A stretch of DNA of 32,834 nucleotides from Actinomycetes bacterium (GCA_026708005.1 JAPOVR010000132.1:1-32834); one strand, 5' to 3'; counted from the stretch's first letter, positions 23,634 to 31,954 are shown. Notes: generated from the sequence alone by a model not told the origin. Translations and numbers: made by a program.

Positions 23634-24263
23634 CTACTCGGGCCCTGGGCGCAGCGATTCTTCGAGCTCGGCAATCGTCACCATCAGGCGATCGGTCGCG
23701 GCGCGGGCGAGCGTTCGGCGGTCCAAGCCCTGGAGATCGTCAAGCGGAACCGGCTCGCCGTAGACGACCCTGATCGCGCTAAAGCGAAGCAGCCGGTCGG
23801 TTCCTGAGATCGCCGCTGGAACGAGGGGAACGCCGGCCCGCAGGGCGATCCTGACCGCCCCGTCGTGCGGCTGGGCGTCGAACTGGCGCCGCGAGCCCTT
23901 CGCGCGGCGCGTGCCTTCGGGAAACATGCCGACGATCTCGCCGGCACGCGCATACTCGACCGCGCGGCGGAACGCGTTCCGATCGGCCTCCTCACGCTGG
24001 ACTGGGAACGCTTGCATCCTGGTGAGGATGGGTGCGAGTACCGGGTTGTAGAGCTCCGCCTTCGCCATGAAGCGGATTTCCCGTCTCGGCCAAAGGGGTA
24101 CCGCGAGCGGCCAGGGGTCGAACCGCGACACGTGGCCGGCGGCGAGCACGAAGCCGTCCTCCGGTAGGTTCTCCTTGCCGGAGACTCGCATTCGGTACAG
24201 CAGATACAACGCCGGGACGGTGGAGCCCGCGGCAACTCCGTAGGTGATGGACCTCTTTGGCAT
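23634..24263 (-). CDS. 1-acyl-sn-glycerol-3-phosphate acyltransferase (PlsC family)
   Basis: 209 residues. Acyltransferase motif I is AGHVSRFDP (His44, Asp49), motif II is EIRFMAKAELY, motif III is VGMFPEGTRR (114-120), and motif IV is VPLVPAAISGTDRL. The N-terminus has a short hydrophobic stretch (residues 8-22) for membrane association. It acylates lysophosphatidate or a related lysolipid at the cytosolic membrane face. ATG 24263 is preceded by GATACT eight bases upstream, close to but not matching the leaderless pattern. The gene is convergent with the ArsC-like gene. Confidence 0.88.
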   Translation of the reverse strand: MPKRSITYGVAAGSTVPALYLLYRMRVSGKENLPEDGFVLAAGHVSRFDPWPLAVPLWPRREIRFMAKAELYNPVLAPILTRMQAFPVQREEADRNAFRRAVEYARAGEIVGMFPEGTRRAKGSRRQFDAQPHDGAVRIALRAGVPLVPAAISGTDRLLRFSAIRVVYGEPVPLDDLQGLDRRTLARAATDRLMVTIAELEESLRPGPE

Positions 24264-24484
24264 GTCGGCGAAGTATCACGCGAGCAGGCGGACGGCGGCG
24301 GAGCCTTCCGCTGCGCGAACTCCTCGCTCCACGAGAGAAATCATCCGGCGCTGTGCTCGGGCCCGTTGCGGCACCGGCCGCGCTGCGTGCTCCCTCCCTC
24401 GCCGAGGTGCGCTCCGCCAGCCACGAGCCGCTGGCTGCCCCCGCATCCTGAGCGGCGGCGTGCCGAGCGGCGGCTCGGCTGTTC

Positions 24485-24598
24485 AGAGTTGGCGCAGTCT
24501 CATGACGCTTTTGTGGCAGATCGGGCGTGAGGTATGCGCTTTTCTGGGCTACCCTACCCCGGGTGATGGGCGGGGCGGCCTGCTTTTTACGGCGGCGT
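24485..24598 (+). repeat. Dispersed intergenic repeat, copy D
   Basis: AGAGTTGGCGC, AGTCTCATGAC, GCTTTTGTGGC, TATGCGCTTTTCTGGGC, TACCCT, CCCCGGGTGATGGG, then GGCGGCC and TTTTTACGGCGGCG. It is over 85% alike copy E in its first 70 bases by eye. Here it lies in the promoter region of the amine oxidase. Confidence 0.85.
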
Positions 24599-24710
24599 GA
24601 GGCGACTCGAGCTCGGGCATCCGGGCTTGTGCGGCTTGGCCCGTGCCGGTACGCTCGCGCCAGCGGCTCCGCACGGACGGAGCCGGCCAGGGTTGAGGTG
24701 GCGGATCGCG

Positions 24711-24716
24711 AGGAGG
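24711..24716 (+). promoter_or_regulatory. Strong Shine-Dalgarno AGGAGG
   Basis: AGGAGG, 7 nt, ATG 24724. Unlike the leaderless genes to the left, this gene has a classical ribosome-binding site, as do the UbiD and SDR genes downstream. Confidence 0.75.
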
Positions 24717-24723
24717 AACCACA

Positions 24724-26655
24724 ATGACAGTCGTGGACGAGAGCGGGCATGTCACAGCCCTCGGCGCGCATTACCTCGATCCGCTGGGTGCGGAGGAGAT
24801 TCGCCAGGCTGCGGCTATCGTGCGAGCGCAGCACGAGCTGGCCGACTCTGCGGTGTTCGTCACCATCACGCTCGCCGAGCCCAGCAAGGAGGCGATCGCG
24901 GAGGGCGACATCGAGCGCGAGGCTGCCATTGTTACCTTCGATCGAGCCGAGGGGACCGTGCTTGAGTTCCTCGTCTCGCTCGATGCCGAGCGGGTGCGCG
25001 ACTCCCGGCGCGTGGACGGTGTCCAGCCGCCCTTCCTCGTCGCCGAGTGGGAGCCCTTCGTCGAGGCGGTCAAGGCTGACCCCCGCTACCGGGAGGCGCT
25101 CGCGCGCCGGGGTCTGACCGACCTCGATCTGATCAGCATCGATCCGATTCCGTTTGGATCATGGAACGAGGACGCCAGCGGCCGTCGCCTGTGCCGGAGC
25201 ACGTCGTTCGTGCGACCCCGCACTCCGGGCGGCAACCGCCATGCCCGACACGTCGAGGGCCTTGTGTGCGTTGTCGACCTGCAGACCATGGAAGTCGAGA
25301 GCGTCGAAGATCATGGCGTTGTCCCGCTCGCACCCGATGTCGGCGAGTACGAAGCCGCCTCTGTCGGCGCGCTGCGCACCGATGTGCGGCCGCTCGCAAT
25401 CGACCAACCTGAGGGCGCAAGCTTCGAGGTCGCTGGCTGGGAGGTCGCGTGGCAGAAGTGGCGCTTCCGGGTCGGCTTCAACGAGCGCGAGGGGCTCGTG
25501 CTCCATGATCTGCGCTACGAGGACGGCGGCCGTGAGCGCTCGATCCTGCAACGCGCCTCGTACACGGAGCTCGCGGTCACGTACGCGGACACCTCGCCGG
25601 GCCACTGGTTCATGTCCTTCTTCGACTTTGGTGAGCTCCAGCCAGGGCTGCTAGCAAACTCGCTCTCGCTCGGCTGCGACTGCCTCGGGCTGATCCACTA
25701 CTTCGATGTCGTCTTGTCGAACGCCGACGGCGAGCCGGTCGAGCTCCCCAACGCGGTGTGCCTGCACGAGGAGGATTACGGCCTGCTGTGGAAGCACGCC
25801 GACCTCGACGAGCAGCGGGCGGAGGTGCGACGCTCACGACGGCTTGTCATCTCCTGGATCGGGACCTTCGGCAACTACGAGTACGGCTTCTACTGGTATT
25901 TCTACCAGGACGGGACGATCGCCTCTGAGGTCAAGCTCACCGGCATCCTCCAGACAGCGGTCCTCCAGGCCGGCGAGCAGCCGATCAGCGGCGTGCTCGT
26001 CGCGCCGCAGGTCAACGGCATGAGTCACCAGCACGTGTTCAACGTCCGCCTCGACTTCGACATCGACGGGCCACAGAACACCGTCGAAGAGGTATGGGCA
26101 GAACCGCGGCCCTCGGGGCCGGAAAACCCGTACGGCACCGCGTTCGTCACAAGAACACGCCCCTTGACGCGCGAGTCCGAGGCAAAGCGGCGCATCGATC
26201 CGCTCTGTGCACGCCAGTGGCAGATCGTGAACAACGGTGTCACGAACGTTCTCGGTCAACCGGTCGCCTATCGCCTCGTGCCCGGCGAGAATGTCGCGCC
26301 GATGGTGCACCCGGACTCGCCCTACGGCCGTCGGGCCGGATTCGTCGAGCATCACCTCCACGTGACGCCCTACGAGCCGGATGAGCGCTACGCGGCCGGT
26401 GAGTATCCGTACCAGCACCCTGGTGGTGCTGGCCTGCCGGAGTGGACGAGTGCCGACCGGCCGATCGCCAACACAGACACGGTCGTCTGGTACACCTTCG
26501 GCCATCACCACGTGCCGCGTGCCGAGGACTGGCCCGTCATGCCCGTCGCGGCGATCGGCTTCACGCTGAAGCCGGTGGGGTTCTTCGACCGTAACCCGGC
26601 GCTGGACGTGCCGCCGCCCGACCCCAAGCACGGGCGCTCCTGCCACGAGGCGTAG
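24724..26655 (+). CDS. Copper-containing primary-amine oxidase
   Basis: 643 residues, the normal length for bacterial copper amine oxidases. The TPQ cofactor precursor is Tyr385 in GNYEYG, matching N-Y-(D/E)-Y. The copper ligands are His435 and His437 in MSHQHVF, plus His596 in FGHHHVPRAEDWPVMP. N-terminal N2/N3-like domains (1-220) include LDLISIDPIPFGSW. The enzyme oxidises primary amines to aldehydes with release of ammonia and hydrogen peroxide. No signal peptide is visible, as in Arthrobacter-type enzymes. All catalytic positions are intact. It lies among redox and catabolic genes; the amine substrate is unknown. Confidence 0.95.
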   Translation: MTVVDESGHVTALGAHYLDPLGAEEIRQAAAIVRAQHELADSAVFVTITLAEPSKEAIAEGDIEREAAIVTFDRAEGTVLEFLVSLDAERVRDSRRVDGVQPPFLVAEWEPFVEAVKADPRYREALARRGLTDLDLISIDPIPFGSWNEDASGRRLCRSTSFVRPRTPGGNRHARHVEGLVCVVDLQTMEVESVEDHGVVPLAPDVGEYEAASVGALRTDVRPLAIDQPEGASFEVAGWEVAWQKWRFRVGFNEREGLVLHDLRYEDGGRERSILQRASYTELAVTYADTSPGHWFMSFFDFGELQPGLLANSLSLGCDCLGLIHYFDVVLSNADGEPVELPNAVCLHEEDYGLLWKHADLDEQRAEVRRSRRLVISWIGTFGNYEYGFYWYFYQDGTIASEVKLTGILQTAVLQAGEQPISGVLVAPQVNGMSHQHVFNVRLDFDIDGPQNTVEEVWAEPRPSGPENPYGTAFVTRTRPLTRESEAKRRIDPLCARQWQIVNNGVTNVLGQPVAYRLVPGENVAPMVHPDSPYGRRAGFVEHHLHVTPYEPDERYAAGEYPYQHPGGAGLPEWTSADRPIANTDTVVWYTFGHHHVPRAEDWPVMPVAAIGFTLKPVGFFDRNPALDVPPPDPKHGRSCHEA

Positions 26656-26686
26656 ACCCGAAGGCGTCATTGCACCCGGTTCTCCT

Positions 26687-26709
26687 CAGCGCTGAGGAGG
26701 CGCTGAGCA
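26687..26709 (+). terminator. Palindromic element after amine oxidase
   Basis: CTCAGCGCTGAG is a 12-bp perfect palindrome, and GCGCTGAG is repeated right after it with GAGG between. It sits about 30 bp past the amine oxidase stop. It can form alternative hairpins; no U-tract follows. Termination or mRNA 3'-end function is plausible only by position. Confidence 0.4.
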
Positions 26710-26814
26710 GCCCGGGTGGAGGGTGAGAATCTCGCTGCGGCTAGTTGTACGCGGACGGAGCCAGCCGCCTTCGAATGCGGCGCTTCCGGCCGGGCGCTGG
26801 CCGGATGCGGGCTG

Positions 26815-26929
26815 TGCAGAGTTGGCGCAGTCTCATGACGCATTTGTGACAGATCGGACGTGAGCTATGCGCTTTTCTGGGCTACCCCCCGGGTGGTGAG
26901 TGGGGGGGTGGGTTGCCCTTTCAGGCGGT
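26815..26929 (+). repeat. Dispersed intergenic repeat, copy E
   Basis: AGAGTTGGCGC, AGTCTCATGAC, GCATTTGTGAC, AGATCGG, TATGCGCTTTTCTGGGC, TACCC, CCCGGGTGGTGAGTGGGGGGG, then CCCTTTCAGGCGG. It is nearly identical to copy D over the first 70 bases. It lies between two convergent genes. Confidence 0.85.
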
Positions 26930-27070
26930 TGGGCGGCTCGGCGGCCTCGCCCTGGCGCCGCGGTCGGCTGGCGGCCTGGCCCTGGCTTCGGTCCGCTGCG
27001 GGTTACGCGCCGCGGATGGTTCCGCGTCGAGGCCAACGCGGGCGGCGGCCGACCGTGAGGCCTGGGTCGC

Positions 27071-27790
27071 CTACGGAGCGTCGCCGGTCGTGTGCACCCA
27101 GACGAAGTCGGTTGCCGCTGCGCCGGTGTGGCAACCCGAGCAGATCCCGCCGCTTGCGATGATCGTGAAGATGTCGTTCGGGCTCGAGCGCGTGTACTCG
27201 ACGAACTCCCAGTCGTTGTTCGCCGGGTCGAACCCTTCAATCTTCCGCATGATCGCAACGAGGCCGATGAAGTCGCGCTCGGGGCGTATCGCTTCCTTAA
27301 CGATGATCGTGCCAGCAGGGTAGGAGATTCCGCCGCTCCGGTCGGCCTCCCGGCTGGTGAAGACGTCTTTTGTGCCGTTGTGGGCATCGCCGCCTTGGAT
27401 TGGCGGGATCGGCTCGGGGTTCAGCCGCACCCAGTCCTCATAGCCCGCGATGTCCTCGGGCAGGCCCGCGGCAAGCTCGGGTTGCGGGGGCGGTTCGGGT
27501 TGCGGCGCCGGATCAGGCTCGGGTTGCGGGGGCGGCTCGGGTTGCGGCGCCGGATCAGGCTCGGGTGGCGGGGGCGGCTCGGGAGGGGGCGTCGCGGGCG
27601 GCTGTGGAGGAGGCGGCGGCTCGGGTGGCGGCGGTTGGGCAGGCTCGGGTGCCGCCGGGGGCTTCTCTGCAGGGGGTGGGCTAGGTGGGGCTTGGGGCGC
27701 GGCGCTCTCGGGGGTACCGCCGCTTCCGCCGCATGCGGCCAGCACAGCAACCATGGCTGCTGCGGTGATCAGACTAAGCACTCGGATCAC
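27071..27790 (-). CDS. Cytochrome P460-family lipoprotein with proline-rich stalk
   Basis: 239 residues. A lipoprotein signal ends LAAC (lipid Cys20). Residues 30-115 are a Pro/Glu-rich stalk with 14-residue repeats. The C-terminal domain matches the cytochrome P460 family: DVFTSREADRSGG, YPAGTIIVKEAI, VAIMRKIEGFDPANNDWEFV, and the c-type heme motif Cys217-Ser-Gly-Cys220-His221 in GICSGCHTGAAATDFVW. P460 proteins oxidise hydroxylamine or act as c-type electron carriers; the Lys cross-link cannot be assigned here. The start is GTG 27790. It is divergent from the UbiD gene and is a predicted extracytoplasmic heme lipoprotein. Confidence 0.82.
   Translation of the reverse strand: MIRVLSLITAAAMVAVLAACGGSGGTPESAAPQAPPSPPPAEKPPAAPEPAQPPPPEPPPPPQPPATPPPEPPPPPEPDPAPQPEPPPQPEPDPAPQPEPPPQPELAAGLPEDIAGYEDWVRLNPEPIPPIQGGDAHNGTKDVFTSREADRSGGISYPAGTIIVKEAIRPERDFIGLVAIMRKIEGFDPANNDWEFVEYTRSSPNDIFTIIASGGICSGCHTGAAATDFVWVHTTGDAP
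27481..27573 (-). repeat. 42-bp tandem repeats in P460 stalk
   Basis: Two full 42-bp units (27481-27522 and 27523-27564, one mismatch) and a partial third encode PEPDPAPQPEPPPQ repeats. Length variation between strains would be expected here. Confidence 0.85.
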
Positions 27791-27994
27791 GCACTCGCAA
27801 CGTTAGCGCACGCGCACCCAGACTTCCCGCCCAGACCGCGCGGCCGCCAGCCAGGGCAGGTTGAAGTCACAGTGCAGGTATGAAGGCGCCTGAGTTCTCC
27901 GGCGTCGCGTCGGCGTGTGCGTGTCCGGCTTCTGCCCGAGTTCCCGGCGGCTGCCCGTGCTGCTGCTAGCGCTCAAGCTCGGGCCGGAGGCCGG

Positions 27995-28001
27995 AAGGAG
28001 G
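27995..28001 (+). promoter_or_regulatory. Shine-Dalgarno AAGGAGG for UbiD gene
   Basis: AAGGAGG, 7 nt, GTG 28009. It fixes the start of the UbiD-family frame. The remainder of 27791-28008, between divergent genes, shows no gene; it should hold both promoters. Confidence 0.7.
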
Positions 28002-28008
28002 CGGCAGC

Positions 28009-29553
28009 GTGGCAGTACAAGCACCGACGGAGGTTGCCACCTCGAGCGAGGAGGCCCTCGTCAACCTGCGCTCGACGCTCGATTGGCTCGGAGGCGACGT
28101 GCATCACATCGAGCAGCCGGTCGATCCGGTTCTCGAGAGGACCGCCATCACGAAGGCATTCGACGGCTCGAAAGTGCTGGTTGCCGACAACGTCACGGGC
28201 TATCCGCGCGCCCGTATGTACTCGAACCTCTACGCGACGCCTGAGCGCATGGCGAGGGTGTTCGGCGTCGATTCGTACAAGGACGTCAAGCACGCGATCC
28301 TTGACGCCTACGCACACCCGATCCCGCCAAACATCATCGACGGCGGCGCTCCGTGCCACGAAGTGGTTGTTGCCGCCGAGGAGATCGACGAGGTGACGGA
28401 CATCCTCCCGATCGTCCTGCACACGCCCGAGGACGGCGGCCGCATCTTCGGCTCGGGCCGCCACCTGCTGGACCCGCCTGGGTGCCCGGGAACGGACCCA
28501 GATCTCGATGTACCGGATGGCGTTTCGTGAGGGCCAGCGGTACGCCTCGATCAACGAGGTGCTGGGCGGCGCCGGCGATGTCCTCTGCGCGTGCCGCAAG
28601 GGCAAGAAGATCCCGTGCACCGTGAACTGCGGGCCGCCGGTCGGTGCCGAGCTGATGGCGGTGGGCACGCTGAACCCCGTGATCTTCCCTGGGCAGACTG
28701 ACAAGATCGGGATGGCCGGCGCGCTGCAGGGATCGGCTATCGATCTCGTAAGGGCCAAGACGGTCGATGCCTATGCAATCGCCTAGCCGGAGTGGGTGCT
28801 CGAGGGATACGTGGTCGAGGGCGGGAGCGTCTGGGAGACCGACGAGGCTGAGCGGCTGGGGCGGCAGGGCGAGGCCAAGCTGCACCCCGAGTGGGCGCGC
28901 TACATGGGTCGCCTCTACCGCACGCCGCGGGCCTTGGAGCTCACCGCTATCACACGGCGCGCCGACAAGCCTCTCTACTACACGCCTCATTTCAGGGCGA
29001 TCTGGTACACGATTCCGTTCGTCTGCGCGTCGATCTACGAGATGTGCGAGCGCATGGCGCCGGGCTTCGTGCAGGATGTCGCCGGCCGGACAGGGCTCAC
29101 GACTTGGGGGGCATCATGATCCAGGTCAAGAAGCAGAGGCGCTCAGACGAATGGATGCAGCGAAACGTGATGGGTGCGGTGATGACAGTGCACCGCGGTC
29201 TGCGGCTGTGTGTCGTGGTGGACGAGGACATCGACATCTGGGAGCCTGAGGACGTGATGTGGGCCATCGAGTCACGAGTGAGTCCTCGCCGCGACTGCGT
29301 TGTCTACAACGAGTACGCGCGCGGTCAGGCCTTCCAGCCCTCCGAGCTCAAGACCGGGCAGATCTCGGTCGCCGGCGGCGGCATGGGCATCGACGCGACC
29401 GTGCCGCTCGATCAGCGCGAGCAGTTCGAGCGGGCGCGCTACCCCGTCGCCCAGATGGATCTCAGCCGCTGGTTCTCTGAGGAGGAGATGGCTGAGCTGC
29501 GATGCGACCAGGATCGCTACTTCCAGTTCTTGGCGCACACCAGTTACGCGTGA
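28009..29553 (+). pseudogene. UbiD-family decarboxylase, disrupted by two indels and an amber codon
   Basis: Total span fits a 510-residue UbiD enzyme, the prenyl-FMN-dependent (de)carboxylase family. Blocks in order: VADNVTGYPRARMYSNLYAT, the EVVVAAEEIDEVTDILPIV region, FGSGRHLLDPPG, then (new frame) ARERTQISMYRMAFREGQRY, CTVNCGPPVGAELMAVGTLN, TDKIGMAGALQGSAIDLV, PEWVLEGYVVEGG, FVCASIYEMCERMAPGFVQD, then (frame back) QVKKQRRSDEWMQRNV, LCVVVDEDIDIWEPEDVMWA. Breaks: one extra G in 28480-28482, TAG at 28784-28786, and one missing G in the six-G run 29106-29111. Conservation is high across every break, so decay is recent or the base calls are wrong. The next gene is an acyl-CoA ligase, suggesting an aromatic- or unsaturated-acid pathway. 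Confidence 0.78.
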
Positions 29554-29574
29554 GGTGATCGGAGCGGGCCCGCG

Positions 29575-31104
29575 ATGCCTGAGCCGTATCGCTCGTTCCA
29601 GGAGCTGCTTGCAAGCAACGCCCGGCGCTTTGCCGACAAGGTCTACCTCCACGCGATCGACCAGCGAAGGCAGCTCACCTACGGCGAGCTTCACGCTCTC
29701 GGCAACCGCATTGCCGCCAACATAACTCGACGCGGTCTTGGCGCGGGAGACCGCGTGCTCCTGATCGCGGACAACACCCTCGAGAGCGTCGCTGCGTACC
29801 TGGTTGTCTTGCGCCACGGCGCGGCGGCGGCGATCGTCAACCGGGACGTCAGCAGCGCCCAGCTCGCCGACGTGCTGGCCGCTGTCTCGCCGAAGCTCGT
29901 GCTGCTTTAGACGGCGCAGCCGGCTGCGAGGCTCGGCACCGAGCAAGACGGCGGGTGGGTTGAGCTGGGCGAGTGGGGAGCTGCCATAGGCGGGCTGCTG
30001 CACGAGGCGCCGGGTCTCCCTGTCGATGAGGTTGCGTCGTGCGCGGCCGAAGACGATCCGGCGGTCATCTTCTACACCTCGGGCACCGAGGCGAAGCCCA
30101 AGGGGTCATCTACACGCACCGAACGCTGTGGTGCAACTTCGACGCGGTTGCCGACATGGTCGCCTTGACCGACACCGACCGGCTGCTCGACTTTCGCGCG
30201 ATCAGCTGGATCTCGACGCAGGAGCTCGCGCTGGGAGCGCCGCTCTTGCGAGGTGCGAGCGTGCTGCTCGCCCGGCGCTTCTCGGTGAGCCGATACTTCA
30301 ACTGGCTGAAGCGGTTTGGGGTCACGATCGGCGTCTCGGTGCCGACGGCGATCAACATGCTCCTGAACGGGCAGTGCGAGCTCGACCCGGCTGTCCTCAC
30401 GCACCTGCGGTTCATGACGTCGAGCTCAGCGCCGCTCTCGGGAGCGAGTGGCGGCGCTTCGAGGAGACATACGGCATCACGGTCGCCCAGGGTACGGCTC
30501 CAGCGAGGGCGGCTGGATCAGCGGCAGCCACCGGGGGACCGCCGCATCGGAACGGTCGGTAGGCCGCTGAAGTACCAGCAGGTGCGCATCGTCAATGCGG
30601 CTGGAAGGAGCTACCCGCAGGGACGGCGGTAGAGATCGTGGTATCCGGCGGCTTGCAGCAGGCACAGGGCTACTTAACCGCGGACGGGCTCGTCGAGCGG
30701 ATGCCGGCCGACGGCGTGCGCACAGGTGATCTCGGGTTTCTCGATGCGGACGGCTACCTCCATGTGACCGGCCGCGTGAAGGAGCTGATCATCCGAGGCG
30801 GTATCAACGTGGCGCCTATGGAGATCGACGAGGTGCTTGCGAGCCACCCCTTGGTCCCGAGGCCGCCGCGATCGGGGTAGCAGATCCGGTCTACGGCGAG
30901 GAAGTGTGCGCCTGCGCGGTCGCGAAGCCTGGTAAGTCGGTCAGCGAGGCAGCGCTCCTTGTCCACTGTGAGGCAGAGCTTCCGGCGCTCAAGGCGCCGA
31001 AGGCGATCCGGTTCGTCGAGGCGCTGCCGAAGACCCCGCGTGGGAAGCTCGACCGGGCGGTGCTGCAGCGGCAGTGGCCTGCGGGTGGCCCCTCAGGCGG
31101 ATGA
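29575..31104 (+). pseudogene. AMP-dependent acyl-CoA ligase, disrupted by about six one-base losses and an amber codon
   Basis: Stitched frames give about 510 residues of an ANL-superfamily ligase: SFQELLASNARRFADKVYLH, FYTSGTEAKPKG-VIYTHRTL (AMP loop), SVPTAINMLLNG, LRFMTSSSAPLS, EWRRFEETYGITVAQGYGSS (A5), RTGDLGFLDADGYLHVTGR, KELIIRGGINVAPMEIDEV, and PKTPRGKLDR with the catalytic Lys. Breaks: TAG 29908-29910, then missing bases at G/C runs 30102-30105, 30440-30442, 30490-30492, 30533-30537, 30620-30622 and 30856-30858. Each repair restores the family sequence. It follows the UbiD gene by 21 bp, so it was co-transcribed with it. Substrate unknown, probably an aromatic or fatty acid. Confidence 0.78.
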
Positions 31105-31852
31105 GCGGCCACCCGCGGCGAGTCGTGACCGCCGTGGCATGACGGACGGATGAGCTATCGGCCGCAGGGATCGCAACCGGAGCGGCCTGACGGCAAATGG
31201 GCTGTTGGCAGCGGCAAGCCGCGCTCGCGGTGGGGGGGCGGAAAACTGGCGGCCTGCCGGCAAACGAGCGGGAGGAACAGGCGAGAGAAACGCGGCGGAA
31301 GGAACGCGCAAGAGGAGGGGTCCCGCCGTCGAGAAATAAGCCCGCGTCGAGGAATGAGCCCGCGCCGAGGAAGAATCGTCGAGGAACGTCAAGGAAGCAG
31401 TCAGCACCGAGGGAGAATCGACACGAATCGCTGCCATCCCGGCTGCTAATCTCGCGGGGGTGGGTGGTCGGAGGGTGGGTCTGTGCAGTCCAAGGCCGTG
31501 GCACGGCCGCGGGGCAGCCTCCGCAGAGCGGCCTCCGCGCGACGGCAGCGATGCTCCGCCCCTGTTCCAGCACCCGTGGCAGATGCAGGTCGCCTCCTCG
31601 GCACGGCAGCGATGCCGTCCCTGAGCTGTGGTGAGCTGACGGGAGGGACGTAGGTGGAGAGCGCCGGCAGCTGTCACCGAAAGCCGAGCACGGCGTGCGT
31701 GCGCATCGTGAGGCTGAGGCCCCGGGGGGAGACCGGGGCGCGGACGGCGCGCTCGGCGGCGTGCGTACGTCTTGTGAGGCTAAGGCCTCCTGCGTCGGCC
31801 AATGCCACTTCGGTGTGTCATTCATTCGGGGCGGAAACGACAAGCTGGAAGA
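31105..31852. other. Repeat-rich intergenic region
   Basis: No gene is firmly supported. 31327-31376 has near-identical 18-bp tandem units (CGTCGAG.AAT.AGCCCG). 31542-31564 and 31603-31624 share ACGGCAGCGATG...CCCTG. 31691-31721 and 31757-31787 are a diverged direct repeat whose differences are almost all synonymous in one plus-strand frame (see findings). Purine-rich stretches fill 31260-31330. Several overlapping open frames exist on both strands, as expected for GC-rich DNA. Confidence 0.5.
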
Positions 31853-31954
31853 GAGGTGGCGCCTCGTGGGTCTCGCGCTAGCTGGCAGCAGACCGAAGAG
31901 TTCGCGTCGCTGACGGAGGAGGTGGCGCATCGTGGATCTCGCGCTAGCTGGCAG
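31853..31954 (+). repeat. Duplicated start region of the SDR gene
   Basis: 31853-31888 and 31919-31954 match at 34 of 36 positions, 66 bp apart. Each contains GAGGTGGCGC, a GTG start (31866 and 31932) and the codons for LALAG. The first copy runs only 15 codons to TGA 31911-31913; the second opens the SDR gene in the same frame. Confidence 0.85.

Larger units (their letters stand above)
24264..24723. other. Divergent intergenic region
   Basis: 460 bp between divergent plsC and the amine oxidase gene. It contains repeat copy D, an AGGAGG site at its end, and no supported gene. Confidence 0.55.
26656..27070. other. Convergent intergenic region
   Basis: 415 bp between the convergent amine oxidase and P460 genes. 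It has a CTCAGCGCTGAGGAGGCGCTGAG region near 26687-26709 that can fold (CTCAGCGCTGAG is palindromic; possible terminator element), repeat copy E, and a Leu/Ala-rich open stretch after the repeat that is probably not a gene. Confidence 0.5.

Noticed and set aside
5524..26929. CRISPR array
   Set aside because: Repeat copies are kilobases apart and about 110 bp long with no regular spacers and no cas genes; the short tandem repeats elsewhere have no spacers.
28528..29119. TGA codons at 28528-28530 and 29117-29119 in the UbiD region as further Sec sites
   Set aside because: The sequence after each TGA in that frame is not UbiD-like; homology continues in another frame, so both are frameshift consequences. 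No Cys position or hairpin is involved.
28784..29910. Pyrrolysine at the two amber codons
   Set aside because: Neither family uses pyrrolysine, no Pyl genes are present, and both genes carry frameshifts as well.
31430..31480. Sixth copy of the dispersed repeat
   Set aside because: GGGGGTGGGTGGT and CACGAATCGCTGCC recall parts of the family, but the order and spacing of blocks are not kept.
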